Below the pieces are notes generated by a model. It did no database searches and was not told the origin of the DNA. It saw nothing but the letters and a program-made list of their open reading frames with translations. The position numbers were made by a program, and so were the translations under genes. From contig JBNGIO010006239.1 in assembly GCA_049999805.1 (NCBI GenBank), forward strand, positions 90,743 through 154,742: a DNA stretch of 64,000 bases. The letters run 5' to 3'. The DNA is from Folioceros fuciformis (lineage: Eukaryota > Anthocerotophyta > Anthocerotopsida > Anthocerotales). Positions 49,413-62,237 of the stretch are shown here, in pieces; the stretch's first letter is position 1; each line of letters starts with the position of its first letter.

Positions 49413-51200
49413 TCGTCTTTCGACTTTGACTTTAAGACCTTTGGGTTTTTCTTAAGACCTTTGGATTTTTCTTGTCTCCTTATCTTTGGTGTTCAGTCCA
49501 GAAGCCAGGATATCCGTGGCTTCAAACGTAACTGCTTGCACGGATACGAGGACCACAGCTGGCAGCCAGGACGGTAGGACCTGTAACGCTGTTTGAAGCA
49601 CAAGCCTTTGCGGGACCCCTTTAGCCGGGCTCTTCTCATCTCGTGTGCTATATGGTAGGGTCCAGAAGATGCTGGTGCTCCTGGTGAGGACCAGCGTGGG
49701 GAAAATTGTCCCCACCCATGCTCCAGTATCCTAAGGAGCTCAAGACGGTGCTGTGACTGTCCAAGCACCGCCATGAATCACTGGGAGGGCTGAGGGTCTC
49801 TGCATGCGAAGATATCACAGCCAGCGTGGAAGGCACTCACACATAGCAGAGTCATGATCCCACGACAGAACAGCTCAAGACACCAGAACTCCCTCTCTGG
49901 ACATATCCTTGTGACGTCTCTGACGAGAACCGCCTTCGGCCCTACAGCCGAGGCCCCAAACCCGGGCCGCGTGACAAAAGTTGACACAAGTGTCTTGTCC
50001 AGGGTACAAACCCGAGACTGTAGCCTTCGGGATTGGATGTTGCGTTGTCGCGATGTTCCGTACTAGAGCACGCTCCACCATGGACAGAATGTTTGGCGAC
50101 TCTTGATGTCGAGTCCAGGACGACAGGGAGGACGTCGTTGCGTGAGCCTGGACAAGCTTCCTGTCACGGTGATCCAGGTCGGACGAAATGGCAACTCGAA
50201 ACGCGCTAAAACCTTACGACAAAGAGACCAGCACGCCACTCGGGTTAGACGTCGTACCATCCTCATTGGTCCGAAAGCCAAAGCCTGACCGCATCTTCAT
50301 ACAGTGGTGTTCTTTTGTTCTTCCTACACAGGATGAGGGAAGGAAAAAGGAAAAAAAAACATGATTCCGGACCGACTTGCCTTTGTTGTGGAGGTACGAC
50401 TATGTCGCTCTGCCGCCTTGCCTTGAACCGAGGAAACGATAGCCGTTTCCGAAGCCTTCCGGACACCTCCTTTCCATATGCTGCAGCCCCCCGTCTCTCT
50501 TGCTTACGGGAGCGTTCCATGCTCCATTCTGCGAGCTGCTTCTGCGAAAAGAAACCAGTGCTTGGCCTGCGTGCCCACAAACGCACCTGAGTGACATGGC
50601 GACCGGTAGCATGAAGGCAATCGCACCTCCTGTGAGTCCTGCAGGGTCAGGCCGTGCGCATGGAGACTGCGTCTGTGCAAACAGGGTGTGGGAGCATGGC
50701 ATTGCGGGTTCACAATGAAGAGGGATTTGCAATGGTGTAGTCCACACATTGCGATTCTCGAGGATTTGGCGGCGATGTTGGAGCATACTGTAATATCGTG
50801 GCTCATAATCACCCGAAGATGGGAATGAGCTCCAGAACGGCAAATCACACCCATGACATGTCTTCGGAGCACTGGTACTGCAACAAGCAGCACCATGAGA
50901 TGACACAGCGCTGCGAAAACCGTTGAGCGGTCCGCAGCTCTTGCAAATGCAGAACTTCACCGTAATCAATGTTTTACAGGAGACCACACTCCTAGCACTT
51001 CAACGAATTAGGTAGCCGGTAGCTATGGTCCACGGATCCACGCCAAACACGTTTCTTCTTTTCTTTCTTTTCTCAACTACCATTCAATCTATCACGTACT
51101 GTGTACTGGCAAAGTAGGTATGTACTTTGTACTAGCATTCAAATGCCTTGGAACCATATATGTTGAAAGAATATCAAAACTAACATCCTCCATAGGTGAA
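49413..51200. other. Unassigned region of near-balanced base composition
   Basis: Unlike its AT-rich neighbours this 1.6-kb stretch has near-equal base composition from about 49490 to 51050. The longest frames (50400-50987 minus, 195 codons; 50504-50896 minus) overlap each other and are rich in Cys, Arg and His with no motif. I cannot assign a gene; a non-coding gene or decayed gene is possible. Confidence 0.35.
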
Positions 51201-51257
51201 AGCTCTTATCTATGTTTCCTTCTGTGGTGCAGCAATATTTGGTTGTACGGGGCCCTA

Positions 51258-51900
51258 GTGGTGGGAGGTGGTCTACTAGTCATAATGTTGAAGGTGAAGG
51301 TCAAATGATTAGAAGCAATAGTTGTCTTTCTAGTGGTCGGAGGTTGCCTACTAGTCATAACGTTGAAGGTGAAGGCCAAATGATTAGAAGCAATAGTTGT
51401 CTTTCTATTATTGAAAAAGATATGGAGTTATTTATTAGTAGTCGTTTGTCTAGTGTGCTAGAATTAGAAGTGGTTTGTCTTTATGCAAGGATTACAAGTG
51501 GAAGTCGTTTGTCCGGTATGCAAGGATTAGAAGTGGTTTGTCTTTATGCAGGGATTAGAAGTGGAAGTTGTTTGCCTTTCATGCAAGTAGTTTGTCTGGT
51601 ATGCAAGGATTAGAAGTAGTAGAAGTGGTTTGTCTGATATGCAAGGNNNNNNNNNNAGAAGTGGTTTGTCTGGTATGCAAGGATTAGAAGTGGTAGAAGT
51701 GGTAGAAGTGGTTTATCCAGTATGCAAAGATTAGAAGTGGTTTGTCTGATATGCAAGGAGTAGAAGTGGTTTGTCTTTCATGCAAGGAGTAGAAGTGGTT
51801 TGTCTTCCATGCAAGGATTAGAAGTGGTCTATCTTCCATTCAAGGATTAAAAGAGACTTGTCTTCCATACAAGGATAAGAAGTGGTATGTCTTCCATTCA
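51258..51900. repeat. Two adjoining tandem repeats (78-bp and about 30-bp units)
   Basis: A 78-bp unit containing CTACTAGTCATAATGTTGAA and AATGATTAGAAGCAATAGTT occurs at 51258-51335 and 51336-51413. From about 51470 a unit GAAGTGGTTTGTCTTTATGC plus AAGGATTA, with varied length, repeats about 14 times to 51900. A 10-N gap (51647-51656) lies inside. Confidence 0.8.
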
Positions 51901-52629
51901 AGGATTAAAAGTCATCTATCTTCGATTCATGGAGAAACATAAATAGAATGCAGCTTTGAAGTCTAGCATGCAAATAGAACTAAACCTTGAAGGATGAATT
52001 TTGCTGGGGTGCCTCCCATTCTCATGTTATACATCATGCCCAAGGCTTTGTAGTACAAATTCCTTGTATTGGATCAAAACAAAACCTTTAATATTTATAA
52101 TTATAAACATATTATTAACAGTAATGTAACAATAATATTAGTACAATAATAATTAGTGTAAAATGATACTATAATAATATATAATAATAATATAATGAGT
52201 CCACTAGTTGGGATTTGAAAAAAAGTTTCAACCCATCAAAATAACTAATAGTACAACATATCTATGCAGTTTGCAATGTTGTACTTAAGAAATAGAATGA
52301 ATGTCCGAACATATACAACCTACCACCAATAGTACACAAACAGTTGCCTGTTCAACAACAAGACCATAATGGTTGGGTTAGACACTGCCAGCTATAGTAG
52401 TCTACACGCCAAGAGCTTGCGCCCTGGGCAGTTATCAAAGGCTTCTGGGTTCGTATGCTGGAGTTGCCCTGTAGGTTCAGTAGAAGGGTACAAGCAGACT
52501 TGTCTATTGTACAACACCTTCGGAAGCCCTTCCACGTGTCAGATTATCTATTACTGGGCAATGCAATGTCACCAGAACGAAGTCCTCTTCCGGTGATAGT
52601 CCTAGTACCTTGCATGGGAAAAGATGTCA
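51901..52629. other. AT-rich intergenic region and 3' side of the PAO gene
   Basis: No gene is recognised. A run of ATAATAAT-type sequence lies near 52090-52200. The last part should hold the 3' UTR of the polyamine oxidase gene. Confidence 0.4.
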
Positions 52630-54978
52630 TCACATTCGTGAAATTTGCAAAGGTATTGATTCGTTTGCAACATCTTCTGCCATGACAGGCCGGAAGAGCT
52701 CCAGTTCTCTGTGGTGTTCTGCAAATCGCCTCCGGCAGTCCTCAGCAGCCATCACCCCTGTTGAGAACGCACCATGCACTGTGCCAGGAAAAATCCGACT
52801 GGTTGCTTCTCCTGCAAAGAAGAGGTTTTCTACAGGTGCACGAAGTCTGTCATACAAATCATGGGGCTTCCCAACAGCATCATAACTGTAACACCCCAGT
52901 GAACTCGTATCGGAGCCCCAATGCGACACAAGATAGCGTATCTGTGAAATACCCAACAGTCTGGTGTGAGCTCAGATACAAACCATCGCCGAATACGACC
53001 AGATTCGACTACTCGGATCAAAAAACTTACAGGCTCAGACGCATCAGGTAAAATTTTCTTCAGTTGCAACACTGCAAAGCTCGCCGCAGCCTCATCTGAA
53101 AGTTTCTCAATGTCGTTTGCCAAACGCCCAGCTGGCATGTACACAAGGACAGGATGCCCTGTGGCCTTATGAAGATTCAGGAAGTAGCTGCACCCATATG
53201 AAGTGGGGGCAACCACTCCAAGAAACTCCACATTCGGCCAGCAAACAGTCTCAAAGTACAGAGCTATCTTATTTTCATTCCCAACTCCCAAGTCCTCAAT
53301 CGCTGACTGTTTCCAATCAGGTAATCGGGGTTCAAATTGTATGATGTTTGCTTTAAGAACACCCAGGGGAACAGCGATCACTGCTGCATCAGCGTCAAAC
53401 ACTTTGCCATCCTCGGTGATGGCCCGCACACCATGATGTCGGTACACTACCTTAGATATCCTGTTCCAACAACAAGGAAAACCATTATTGCAGAATTCAG
53501 AGCAGCAACGACAAGAGAAACATAATTCAACATGGTAGGGCTGCCAAGTATGTCTAAGCCAGCTAAAGTACCTGTGATTGAGTCGGACATCAAGGCCATC
53601 AGACAAAGCTTTTACAACTGGCGAATAGCCCAACACCATCAGGCCATGGCCACCCTCCAGCAGTTCTTCCTAAAAGGTTCAACAAATGGTTGATCAGAGA
53701 AACGTTCAACAAAATATCATGACACATGGCCCCCGACACTGGATAAATACAAAAGAGTGGCTATCTGTACCTCATCCCAACTCTGGACAGAAATCCTGTC
53801 GGCATCAGCTGCAAACCAGCCCTCCATCCGACACAAATACCACTGCATGACCTTGAAGGCGAGGCCCTCCTGCCTGCACCTAAGAACAGAGACATCAGTC
53901 TCTGACAAAAACATGGTTTAAAACATGAAGTTCAGCGAGAACTACGGCGAGACTCTCCTCTCGCATGAACTACAAGATCCAGACAAACTGGTACGCACCT
54001 CAAGTCTGGGCGCTTCTTTAGCACTATGTCAAATGCTTCCATAACAGACATGTCGACAGGAAAATCTTCTCGTATTCTCTTTGTCTGTTGGTCAGACAAG
54101 AGGACGAGGATGTGAAAACACAACTCAAGCAACCAGATCAACTTACAAGAACCAGGCTCCATATCGCCTGAAACAAAATTGAGAGAGAGGGCTTGGAGAG
54201 AGAAAAAGAAATGCTAACTAAGAGGCATGGAAGGAGGGTGTGTAGACTACACCGCCATCAGAATATTACCTCTTCTAAAAGGGATTCGAAAGCTACTCCG
54301 ACTTCAGCCACCAGCTTTTGAGGGACCTGATGGCCATCCATGTCAAAAAGTGCATAACTGCACGCACAATCCAAACACGATTAAGCTGGAATCAAGCCAG
54401 GCATACACGGCGTGGCACATCCACACCCTAACCCAGATAAGGAGGCGTTTAGAACCGAACAGTGAGTACCTTTCAAGATCATGATCGTAGAGGACAGAGT
54501 TGTCTCCGCTTGTTCGATACATAGGTAACTTCAGCTTGGAAACAATGGATGCCAAAGGGTTGGCTGTACATACACCATGGAGCCTGCAACAAAGAAGAGC
54601 GTCGGCAAGATAAGGTGAGTCCAATTACTAGTGGCCCTTTGAGCTGCGGACGGGGGTGGGGGGTTGGGGGAGGGGAGCAATATCTCACCAAGATGCACCC
54701 ATGTCGATAGGGAAACCGAAGGTATAGTCAGTATATACACGACCGCCAACGCGATCCCGAGATTCTAAGACGGTGACCTACATCGTCCAGCCAAAAGACG
54801 AGTGAGTCCAAACCGATAGACAGCGCCATTCCTGCAATGACACACGGCAGGGGCTGGTAGGTGCCGGCAGGCGTGAAGTTACCTTAAAAGAGGCGTTTTG
54901 TAGCTCACGAGCCGCAGCCAGGCCCGCCATCCCCCCTCCTATTACAAGTACAGAGAGACAAGAGTCCGCCCCCAACAT
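52630..54978 (-). CDS. Peroxisomal polyamine oxidase (PAO2/3/4 type), 9 exons
   Basis: Exons 54978-54883, 54777-54689, 54583-54470, 54357-54270, 54084-53999, 53873-53771, 53669-53572, 53460-53031 and 52941-52630 join in frame to 471 residues. The N-terminal FAD site reads [20 protein letters not shown], then [11 protein letters not shown]. Plant PAO2-4 landmarks follow: [87 protein letters not shown] and LFFAGEAT...PGTVHGA. The protein ends ISRM; SRM is a type 1 peroxisomal targeting signal and also ends Arabidopsis PAO3. This group back-converts spermine and spermidine with FAD, releasing hydrogen peroxide. The protein is about 15-20 residues shorter at the N-terminus than its relatives; I start at ATG 54978, just before the FAD motif. 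An LSD1-type demethylase is excluded by the missing SWIRM and tower domains. Confidence 0.92.
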
Positions 54979-56330
54979 CAAAGAGCAAGGAGCTGCACAC
55001 TACAAAATTTTCGTTAGCAGTGAGACGAGAGGCCGCGGGCAATGAGGCCGGAGCGGCGGATCGACGCAGCCCCGGACGCAGCAACATAGGGCAACGACAG
55101 AGAGGGAGGAATTGCAGAATGCAGAGACGGCAAGAAAACGAAGTGAAAATCCCGTTGGCTGCTGGTGTAGCAGAAGCATTGGGCATTCGAGCACGCGGAA
55201 GTGAGCGGCATTAGCAGGAATTGAGAGAGCGTAAGGAATGGGAAACATACCAGGGTCCAAGCAGCGATCCGTGGGCGCCATGTGTGCCGGACTTGAAGTC
55301 CTCCAGCGGTGATTCTTGACCGGCGTGGAGAAGCCCGGCGGTGGCAGGGCGCAGCAAGGAAGGGAGATAAGGAGGAAGAGGAAGCGGGAGTAGTGGAGCG
55401 CGAGGGAGGAAGAAGTAGCGTCCTCACTCCAGAAGCATGCACTAAGCACCACGTCCCGAGGCAAAAAGCGAGCGCCGAGAATTGGCAAACAAGGGCGAGA
55501 GACACGGTGGTGGGGCGTGCAGGAATTATGTTTCAAGCAGCCGGCCCGTGGCAGGATCAGACAATCCTGAGGCGGAAGCACTTGGCGGAACAGGAAGTGC
55601 ACGTGTGGGGCAGAAGGCGCGGCCGCGGAAGCAGTTTCATCCAGACTAAGTCACACATCCACGCGAGGCGGAGGAAAGGAAGAGTCAATCTCAAATTTCC
55701 AATTGCTAGCGGAGCCGGAGCCGGAGCCGGAGCAGCAGCAGCAGCAGCAGCAGGAGGCGACTTAGCGCGGGCCGAGGACAGAGTCTATGTCCTGTCCCAC
55801 TGTCAAGCACAACACGCAGCGCAGAAGCGCGTCAAGGCAAAGGAGACAGAAGAAAGCAACAAAAACCATCAAAGGCATTAAAAGGCCGCGTACCTGTAGC
55901 GCAGGCCCGTGCTAGCAACGAGCCCGCAAGAAAGCGCAATAGCAGTAGCAGTAGCAGTAGCAGCAGGAGAACGAACAAGGAGCAAGAGAAAGGAAGGCAA
56001 AGCAGACAGCTTGCGAGCATATGAGCTGTCTGGTCCGGTCTGGTCTGGTCCGCGAGCCGGATTTGCGAGCTCACGCGAGCGTTTCGCGGCCTACAGCTAT
56101 CATTCACCACTCCACATATGTATTATATGCGCCCCGGCTCCCATATTTATAGCCTCTCCTCGTCTTGTAATTTTCTATTCCAATTTTCCTACTTATTTTG
56201 TTTTAGGCAGTCGGCGTCGGCCCTTATGCCTAATCGGGAATCCCTTCCCCTACGGTCAGGATTTCTCTCCTAAAGAGACCTCCGGTCGCCCCGCCCTCTC
56301 TTTCCCTGCTTTAGAAAAACTTTTAATAAC
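54979..56330. other. GC-rich 5' region of the polyamine oxidase gene
   Basis: Probably leader and promoter of the PAO gene. It contains a GGAGCC run followed by a GCA run near 55708-55755 and an AGCAGT run near 55937-55965. Long open frames across it on both strands (55309-55881 plus, 55014-55505 minus) are of skewed composition and carry no domain. Confidence 0.45.
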
Positions 56331-58079
56331 GGTTTTTTAATAGTAATTAAATACTTTCTATGAAGGAGATCTCTTTCCAAATCCGATCGCTCATCCTACA
56401 AGCTTAAAAAATAAATATTTAATAATAATTAAAATATTCATATATACTTTTAACTATATTTATTATCAAACTAAACAAAACTCCCTTTTTCTTTTCTATC
56501 TCCTTTCCCTCTCCCTCCCTCTCCTCATCCACGGCCGTCCCTTGTGTGAAGGATCCTTCCCTTGGCACGGGTATAATGGAGTTGTTACGAAGGGGCGGGC
56601 ACCAGCATCCCTTGGAAAGCTAAGGGTAAGGATGAGCAGTAGCCCGAACACTAGCTACGGCAGCCAGTAGCTAACAAGTGTCTAATTAGCAAGTTCAAGC
56701 CAAGTTGGCGGCGGCGGGAGCACACGCCATGATTGCGATGAGATGTGGGCGTTTCACGTGCCGGGCCCGGGCTTCGGGCTCCGGGGACCGGGTACCGGGC
56801 GCCGGGTACCGGGCTGCCGTCACCGGGGACCTGGTCGGGCATTGAGGAGCACTCACATGCCCATCACCTGCCTTTATAAATGTTTGCTGCCCTCCAGTTT
56901 TGTGAGCTCGGTGTAAGCTGCGCCTTGGCGTGTGAGGCGAGCCTCACCGCATCACACCTCGAATAGCGCACCTCCCTGTACACTCTCTACCGCCACACTT
57001 CCGCTCGCCTGTCGCCATCACCGGCCTAGTTTCATATGCCTTTCTTTATGTGCTTATTCATACTTTGGCTATGGCCATAGGCTAGCTGTGCGTGCTTCAT
57101 GGAGAAGTGCTATGGTGGGATGAAAGGGAAAGGAATCCTTGGATTATGTTATGGCCTTCCGCATGGAATCTTGATACAGTCACTCTTGCGGTGGCCCTCT
57201 GGTTGAGATGCTGCGAGGGAAAGTAGTTGTTGTTGCGTATGGCAGCAACTTGTGGCCATCACACAAATCACCACATTGGTGGCTCAGTTGCCTCTTCTGA
57301 GCCATCTTGATCCAACTATTTTTGAGCTGGCTGCAACCTCTATCGTATAGGAATCTTTCTAGCACAAGTGACACTTGTGTCACATGTTTTTCTTTCTACT
57401 CTGACACAAGACTAAGGTTTACCATGTTACTAAGGTGTGAGAGGTGGAAGTGAACATAGGGCCTTTCCCACTCATGCAAATGAATGCAAGGGCTTTCTTG
57501 TCCATGTGAGTGAGCTTAAGGGCTTTCTCGTGGATGCAAGTAAGCATAGGGGCTTTAGGGGCTTTCCCATGGCTGGAGGACAAAATTTAGGGAGGGAGAG
57601 AAATCTGCGCTGTCTTATTGTCATATCCCCTTAGGACAAGAACAAGCCATAAGCCCTTTGCACAAGAATAACTTGTAAGGCCTCCATAGAAGACCAACGC
57701 CCACAAAAAGGTGTGCCCACACTACTAGAGTGTCCTACAAACACTAGAGAAGATAGACATCTAGGCATGGCCTCCTCCTTTGTACACAGCTGCAAGTACA
57801 TTTCTAATAGCTCCATTATGCTCCTTGCCCTCCTTGCACAAAGTGATCAAGGCGAGGTGCATATGGTACATGTCGAGGAGGAAGTCCATACACTCCACAA
57901 TGAAATGTGGCTGTGGACCCTCCAATCACATTTTGCAATCGTTCAAATGGTAGAGCAATGCTTATTGTCCTCCAACACCAACTATGGGATGTAATGCATT
58001 ACCCCATCATATTAAGTGTAACCCCAAGCCATGGCATCATGCCCAAGTCCTCTTCAGCTCATGTTAGCTCTTGTTCCAT
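56331..58079. other. Intergenic region with two small repeat clusters
   Basis: A short GC-rich block at 56755-56826 repeats CCGGG(T/C)ACCGGGC-type sequence. At about 57447-57570 a unit of 35-40 bp containing AAGGGCTTTC(T/C)(T/C)GT occurs three or four times. No gene is recognised. Confidence 0.45.
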
Positions 58080-59250
58080 AAAGGATCAAGCTCTTGGCCC
58101 GGCCTCACATTTAGGAGTTTCAAATTGCACCAGTAACTTTCACAATTGCAACAAGATTCCGCCTGGGTTTGGCCCACACTTTGGCTATTTTCCTCTCTAC
58201 ATGCATTGGAGGGGCTACTATCATGGACTCATGGTCCCATCCGGCATGTCGTGCCATCGAGGAACAGAGCATTGTCACCCATTATATAATTCAGGATGTT
58301 ATGTTCTTTATGGCTAGAAAGTGTGGTTTCCTTCCCTACAGGTAGTGTTTGTATACTTTGCGCAACGTGATTTCATTTCCAGCTAACCTTTTTTAATAAG
58401 GGGGAATAGGTTTGTGTGGTTGATGTGGTTGTTACGGATACTACTAGGCACTCGATTTGCAATTACATTATCATAAACCCTTCTTGATGTACAAGAGTGG
58501 GTTGTGCGATTTCCAAATTCTGTACATATTCTCCCTTGCAAGATGGACATGTTTTCATCCCCTTGCTCGTGAAACCCCATGGGGCCCTGGGGCTATGGGC
58601 AATAACTTTTTGGTGTCTTCAAGGAGTGCACAAAGGTATATCATAGTCATAGAAATGAGGTTCTTTTTATGTCTTCGGTCATGGCCTTCGTTTGACAATG
58701 CATATCTATCACATTTCAAAGGGTGTTGGGCGATGTGATTTTCTTAACAGCATATCTATCACATTTCAAAGGGTGTTGGGCGATGTGATTTTCTTAACAN
58801 NNNNNNNNNNNNNNNNNNNNNNNNNNNNNNNNNNNNNNNNNNNNNNNNNNNNNNNNNNNNNNNNNNNNNNNNNNNNNNNNNNNNNNNNNNNNNNNNNNNT
58901 ATCTATCACATTTCAAAGGGTGTTGGGCGATGTGATTTTCTTAACAACATATCTATCACATTTCAAAGGGTGTTGGGCGATGTGATTTTCTTAACAGCAT
59001 ATCTATCGCATTTCAAAGGGTGTTGGGCGATATGATTTTCTTAACAGCGACAAGTATTAAGTTGCTTCTTTGGCAATGGTTGTAGGTAGGCCTTTTGTTA
59101 TTTCGCATTACGATATTTTGGGAGCTATAGGAAATTTTGGGAAAGATATTCAAGGAGGCTAGTCCCCCCTTCTGCTTTTGACCCTCTTTGCGATATTCCT
59201 CCTCGTCTTTTGAATAGATGAAAATTTTCATCTCTTTTTTCAATATATAT
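58080..59250 (+). mobile_element. Decayed RT-element copy (C), C-terminal part and 3' tail
   Basis: The segment follows copy B in order: a GGAGTTTCAAATTGCACCAG block (against GGTGTTTCAAATCACAATAG), a broken Cys/His region (TEHCHP), the TTGATGTGGTTGTTACGGAT block, CATGTTTTCATCCCC, and the 3' tail from 59048 (GTAGGTAGGCCTTTTGTTAT, TCATCTCTTTTTT). It lacks the RT core. A 50-bp unit within it has been expanded in tandem (58701-59047). Confidence 0.7.
58701..59047 (+). repeat. 50-bp tandem repeat with a 100-N gap
   Basis: Units beginning CATATCTATCACATTTCAAA start at 58701 and 58751, and three more follow the gap (58800-58899), ending at 59047. The unit corresponds to a single-copy segment of the RT element in copies A and B, so the tandem array arose inside the element. 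The true copy number is hidden by the gap. Confidence 0.85.
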
Positions 59251-59699
59251 ATTATTACTTTGCTTTGTAACTAATTGTCACACAATTTATTCTCTACAAG
59301 TTGTCTTGTATGTGTTGCTAGCAATACTTTAAAATCCATGATGAAGTTGAAGAATAGTATTACTTAATTTATCTACAAATGACCAAAACCACTAGTTTTG
59401 ATCTAGTGTGTTTCTTTTAAAAATTGGATAGAACTTTGTATAACACAATTTACACAAGCTATTACTTAAAAAAATACTAATTGATGTACTTAGTTCAAGT
59501 TAACTCATACTTGATTAAAAAAAAGAAAAAGAATTTCATTAGAGTGCTAAGAGGACATATTTGGAAAACGAAGGAGAAAACAACGTAGGAGGAGAAAGGG
59601 TTTTCTCTAGTCAAAAGGGGTTTCAACAATAATCTTAATAATTTTCTATCGTTTTGGATTTTTTTCTATTATTTTACATCGTTTTATAGGTCCTTAATT
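59251..59699. other. AT-rich region between two RT-element copies
   Basis: No gene, repeat or element homology is recognised. Confidence 0.4.
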
Positions 59700-60812
59700 A
59701 CTTCTTTCTTCATGTTTTGCACAACAACCAGATTACCTTGCTAGAATTGTTGCACCTTCTCCAGTTTTCTTATCAAGTGTCAAGAAGTTTGATAATCAAG
59801 TTATGCAGGCTCTTAGAGACATCATAGGTCTCGGCACCTTTGAGTGCGCCGTTGGTGATTTGNNNNNNNNNNNNNNNNNNNNNNNNNNNNNNNNNNNNNN
59901 NNNNNNNNNNNNNNNNNNNNNNNNNNNNNNNNNNNNNNNNNNNNNNNNNNNNNNNNNNNNNNGAAGAGCGCTTTCCCTTTACATGTATTTCTTAGGCAAG
60001 CAAGGGACTCTTTACCTTTGAAGGCTCGTGAGGCTCTATCTTCTTTCACCTCCTTTTCTAGGGAAGGATTAAAGGGTCCTCAGGCTTCCCTCCTGGAAAA
60101 GCAATATGGCCAAGCATTAAGAGCCTTTCTTTCAAACTCATCCATCCCCAGATTTTATCAGGCTTGTATTCACTCTTATTCAGGTAAAGGAGCGGGCTTT
60201 TGGCTCAACCTTGCATCTTGGTGTTTCAAATCACAATAGCAACTTTCGCCGCCGCGATGAGATTTCGCTTCGATTTGGCCTTCCCCTCAACTTTTTGGCT
60301 CTCTGCATGTAGTTGTGGGGTTACCTTTGTTAACACAAGGTCCCATGTGTTACATTGTTCTGTCAAAGGGGCATCGCATTGCCAGGCATGATGCAGTTCG
60401 GGAAGTCATGTTCTCAATGGCTAAGGAATGTGGGTTTCTTTGGTATAGGGAGCATCCATATACTTTGCGTAATTGAGTTTTACTTTGAGCTGACCTTTTT
60501 TCACCAGGGAGGAACATGTATGTGTCGTTGATGTGGTTGTTACGAATCCCACTAGGGATTCGATTTGCGAGCAAGTTGTCATCAATCCCCTTGAATGGGC
60601 AGCAGAGGGTTGTGCAAGCGTTAAAGTCCATAAATATTCTCCCCTACAAGACCGGCATATTTTCATCCCCCTTACTATTGAGACTCATAGGGCCATTGGC
60701 AAGGACTTTTTAAGGTTCACTAAGGAGAGTGCAAAGGTTTACCAAAGTTATAGGAATTGTGTTCTTCCTCTTTCCTTTGTGGCGGTCTTCTTTCAACAAC
60801 ACGTATTCATAA

Positions 60813-60828
60813 CTTTGCAAAGAGCATT
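60813..60828. repeat. Target-site duplication, left copy (16 bp)
   Basis: CTTTGCAAAGAGCATT is exactly repeated at 62238-62253, flanking the LINE fragment. The related copy A has a single equivalent segment (CTTTGTAAAAAGCATT on its own strand), showing the ancestral uninterrupted site. Confidence 0.9.
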
Positions 60829-62237
60829 TTTTCACGAAAAAAAATTCTGATTAAGTTGGCAGATGCCTCCCACTACAATACAAAGGGAAAATCCTACTAA
60901 TGTATGTACAAAAATCAAGCACCAGAAGAGAGGGGGAGAACTGGCCTTGAGTCCAAAACTCAAGACAAGACTCTCAGAGAGTGCTCCCCTAAACTATGGT
61001 ACCCTCGAACTGCCGAAGCCACTTATACTCACACCTCAAGGTCACCCACGGACTTTAAGGCTCACCGCCCCCAGGGGCACGAATGATTCCAACACGTATC
61101 TTTGCCAGGTGCTAGGAATGCCATCCTCCAGTCTTTCCGCTTAAATTGCTTCCGACGAAATTGCTCCAAAGCTTCTGCTGCAATGAACGAATGCTCCCAT
61201 ATGCGCCACAACAAAACTTTTGATGAACCTGAATCCTGTCCTCCATAGATCACCGTGGACCAGTTGACCGAGAGATGGAAAAGGCAAGAAGACCACAATA
61301 AGCCCCACCATTGTGTTTTAAGGAGAGGTTTGCCCGAAGATGCGTCCAGCCCAAATAAGGCTGATTGTGTCGTGATCTTGAGGTTAGCACCAAGAAAAAT
61401 CAAACAGAGCCACTTGCCAACCTCCATCCAAATCTCTTGGGCAAAGCTGCAATGATAGAACATGTGTTGGCTCTTGTTCGGGGCCCTAGCGGTGCACAGT
61501 CGACACACATCCTTGCTCGTTGTAGCTAAAAGCCCATCCCATCGATCCGCATTAGGCAAACACGCTTGAGAAAAACACCAAACCATAGACCTGACCTTGG
61601 GGGGGATTCCTGTGGACTTCCATAGAAGTTTGAAGGCTTCCCTTTGTCGCCTTCCAGCTAATTGCAATCGGGGAGCCATCGGTTGTCTTTGTTTGATTTT
61701 CTGCGCTCGCACTAACCAAAGGAACAAGTCCGCCGTTGGGAATTTGAAGAAAGATCGAGGGGTAGCTTGCACCCTAGATGCCTGGGCCACTTGTAGAGAT
61801 ATGGTCTGAAGGTCAGGGCCTAATTCTCGCCTAGTCGGAACTAGCACTGAATCTTTGCTTTGTCGGAGGTTTATGGCCCAATTGGGCATTCACTTGGGCT
61901 GCACCATCGCCCTGCCCGAATGGACTTAACGAGGACAGTGGTAGCCCGCAATTCCCCTCCTCGGGCTTCCCCATCATCCCTGCCCTGGTCTTCCAAAAGC
62001 CCATCCGGCGACATGACCTTGAACGACTTCAGCGTCTCATTGCCATCCGATCTCGCAAGCCAGACCGCCCTATCCAGTTCTATGTGAGATCCTGGCCCTT
62101 GTAGCTCCTTTGTAACTAGCACAGGTCCTCCCTAAAAAAACGTTCTTGCTGGCGTTGTTCTCATGCTCGTTGAACCCCTAGTCTCCTCAAATACCTAGTC
62201 GCCTCATTGTTAGCACACATCAATTTGACCGCCGCAT
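60829..62237 (-). mobile_element. 5'-truncated L1-type LINE insertion
   Basis: About 1.4 kb inserted in the minus orientation, flanked by 16-bp direct repeats. A 275-codon frame (61889-61062) contains the zf-RVT zinc-binding domain found after RT in plant L1 elements: WKSTGIPPKVRSMVWCF, then CRLC, then HMFYHCSFAQEIW. A frameshift near 61880 separates it from an upstream frame (62122-61871). The minus-strand 3' end abuts a short A run next to the left repeat. RT and endonuclease are absent, as expected for a 5'-truncated copy. Confidence 0.85.

Noticed and set aside
52630-54978. LSD1-type histone demethylase
   Set aside because: No SWIRM or tower domain, and the length, [17 protein letters not shown] block and SRM end fit PAO2/3/4.
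55014-55881. GC-rich frames upstream of PAO on both strands as genes
   Set aside because: They overlap one another on opposite strands, have skewed composition and no domain; more likely leader and promoter sequence.
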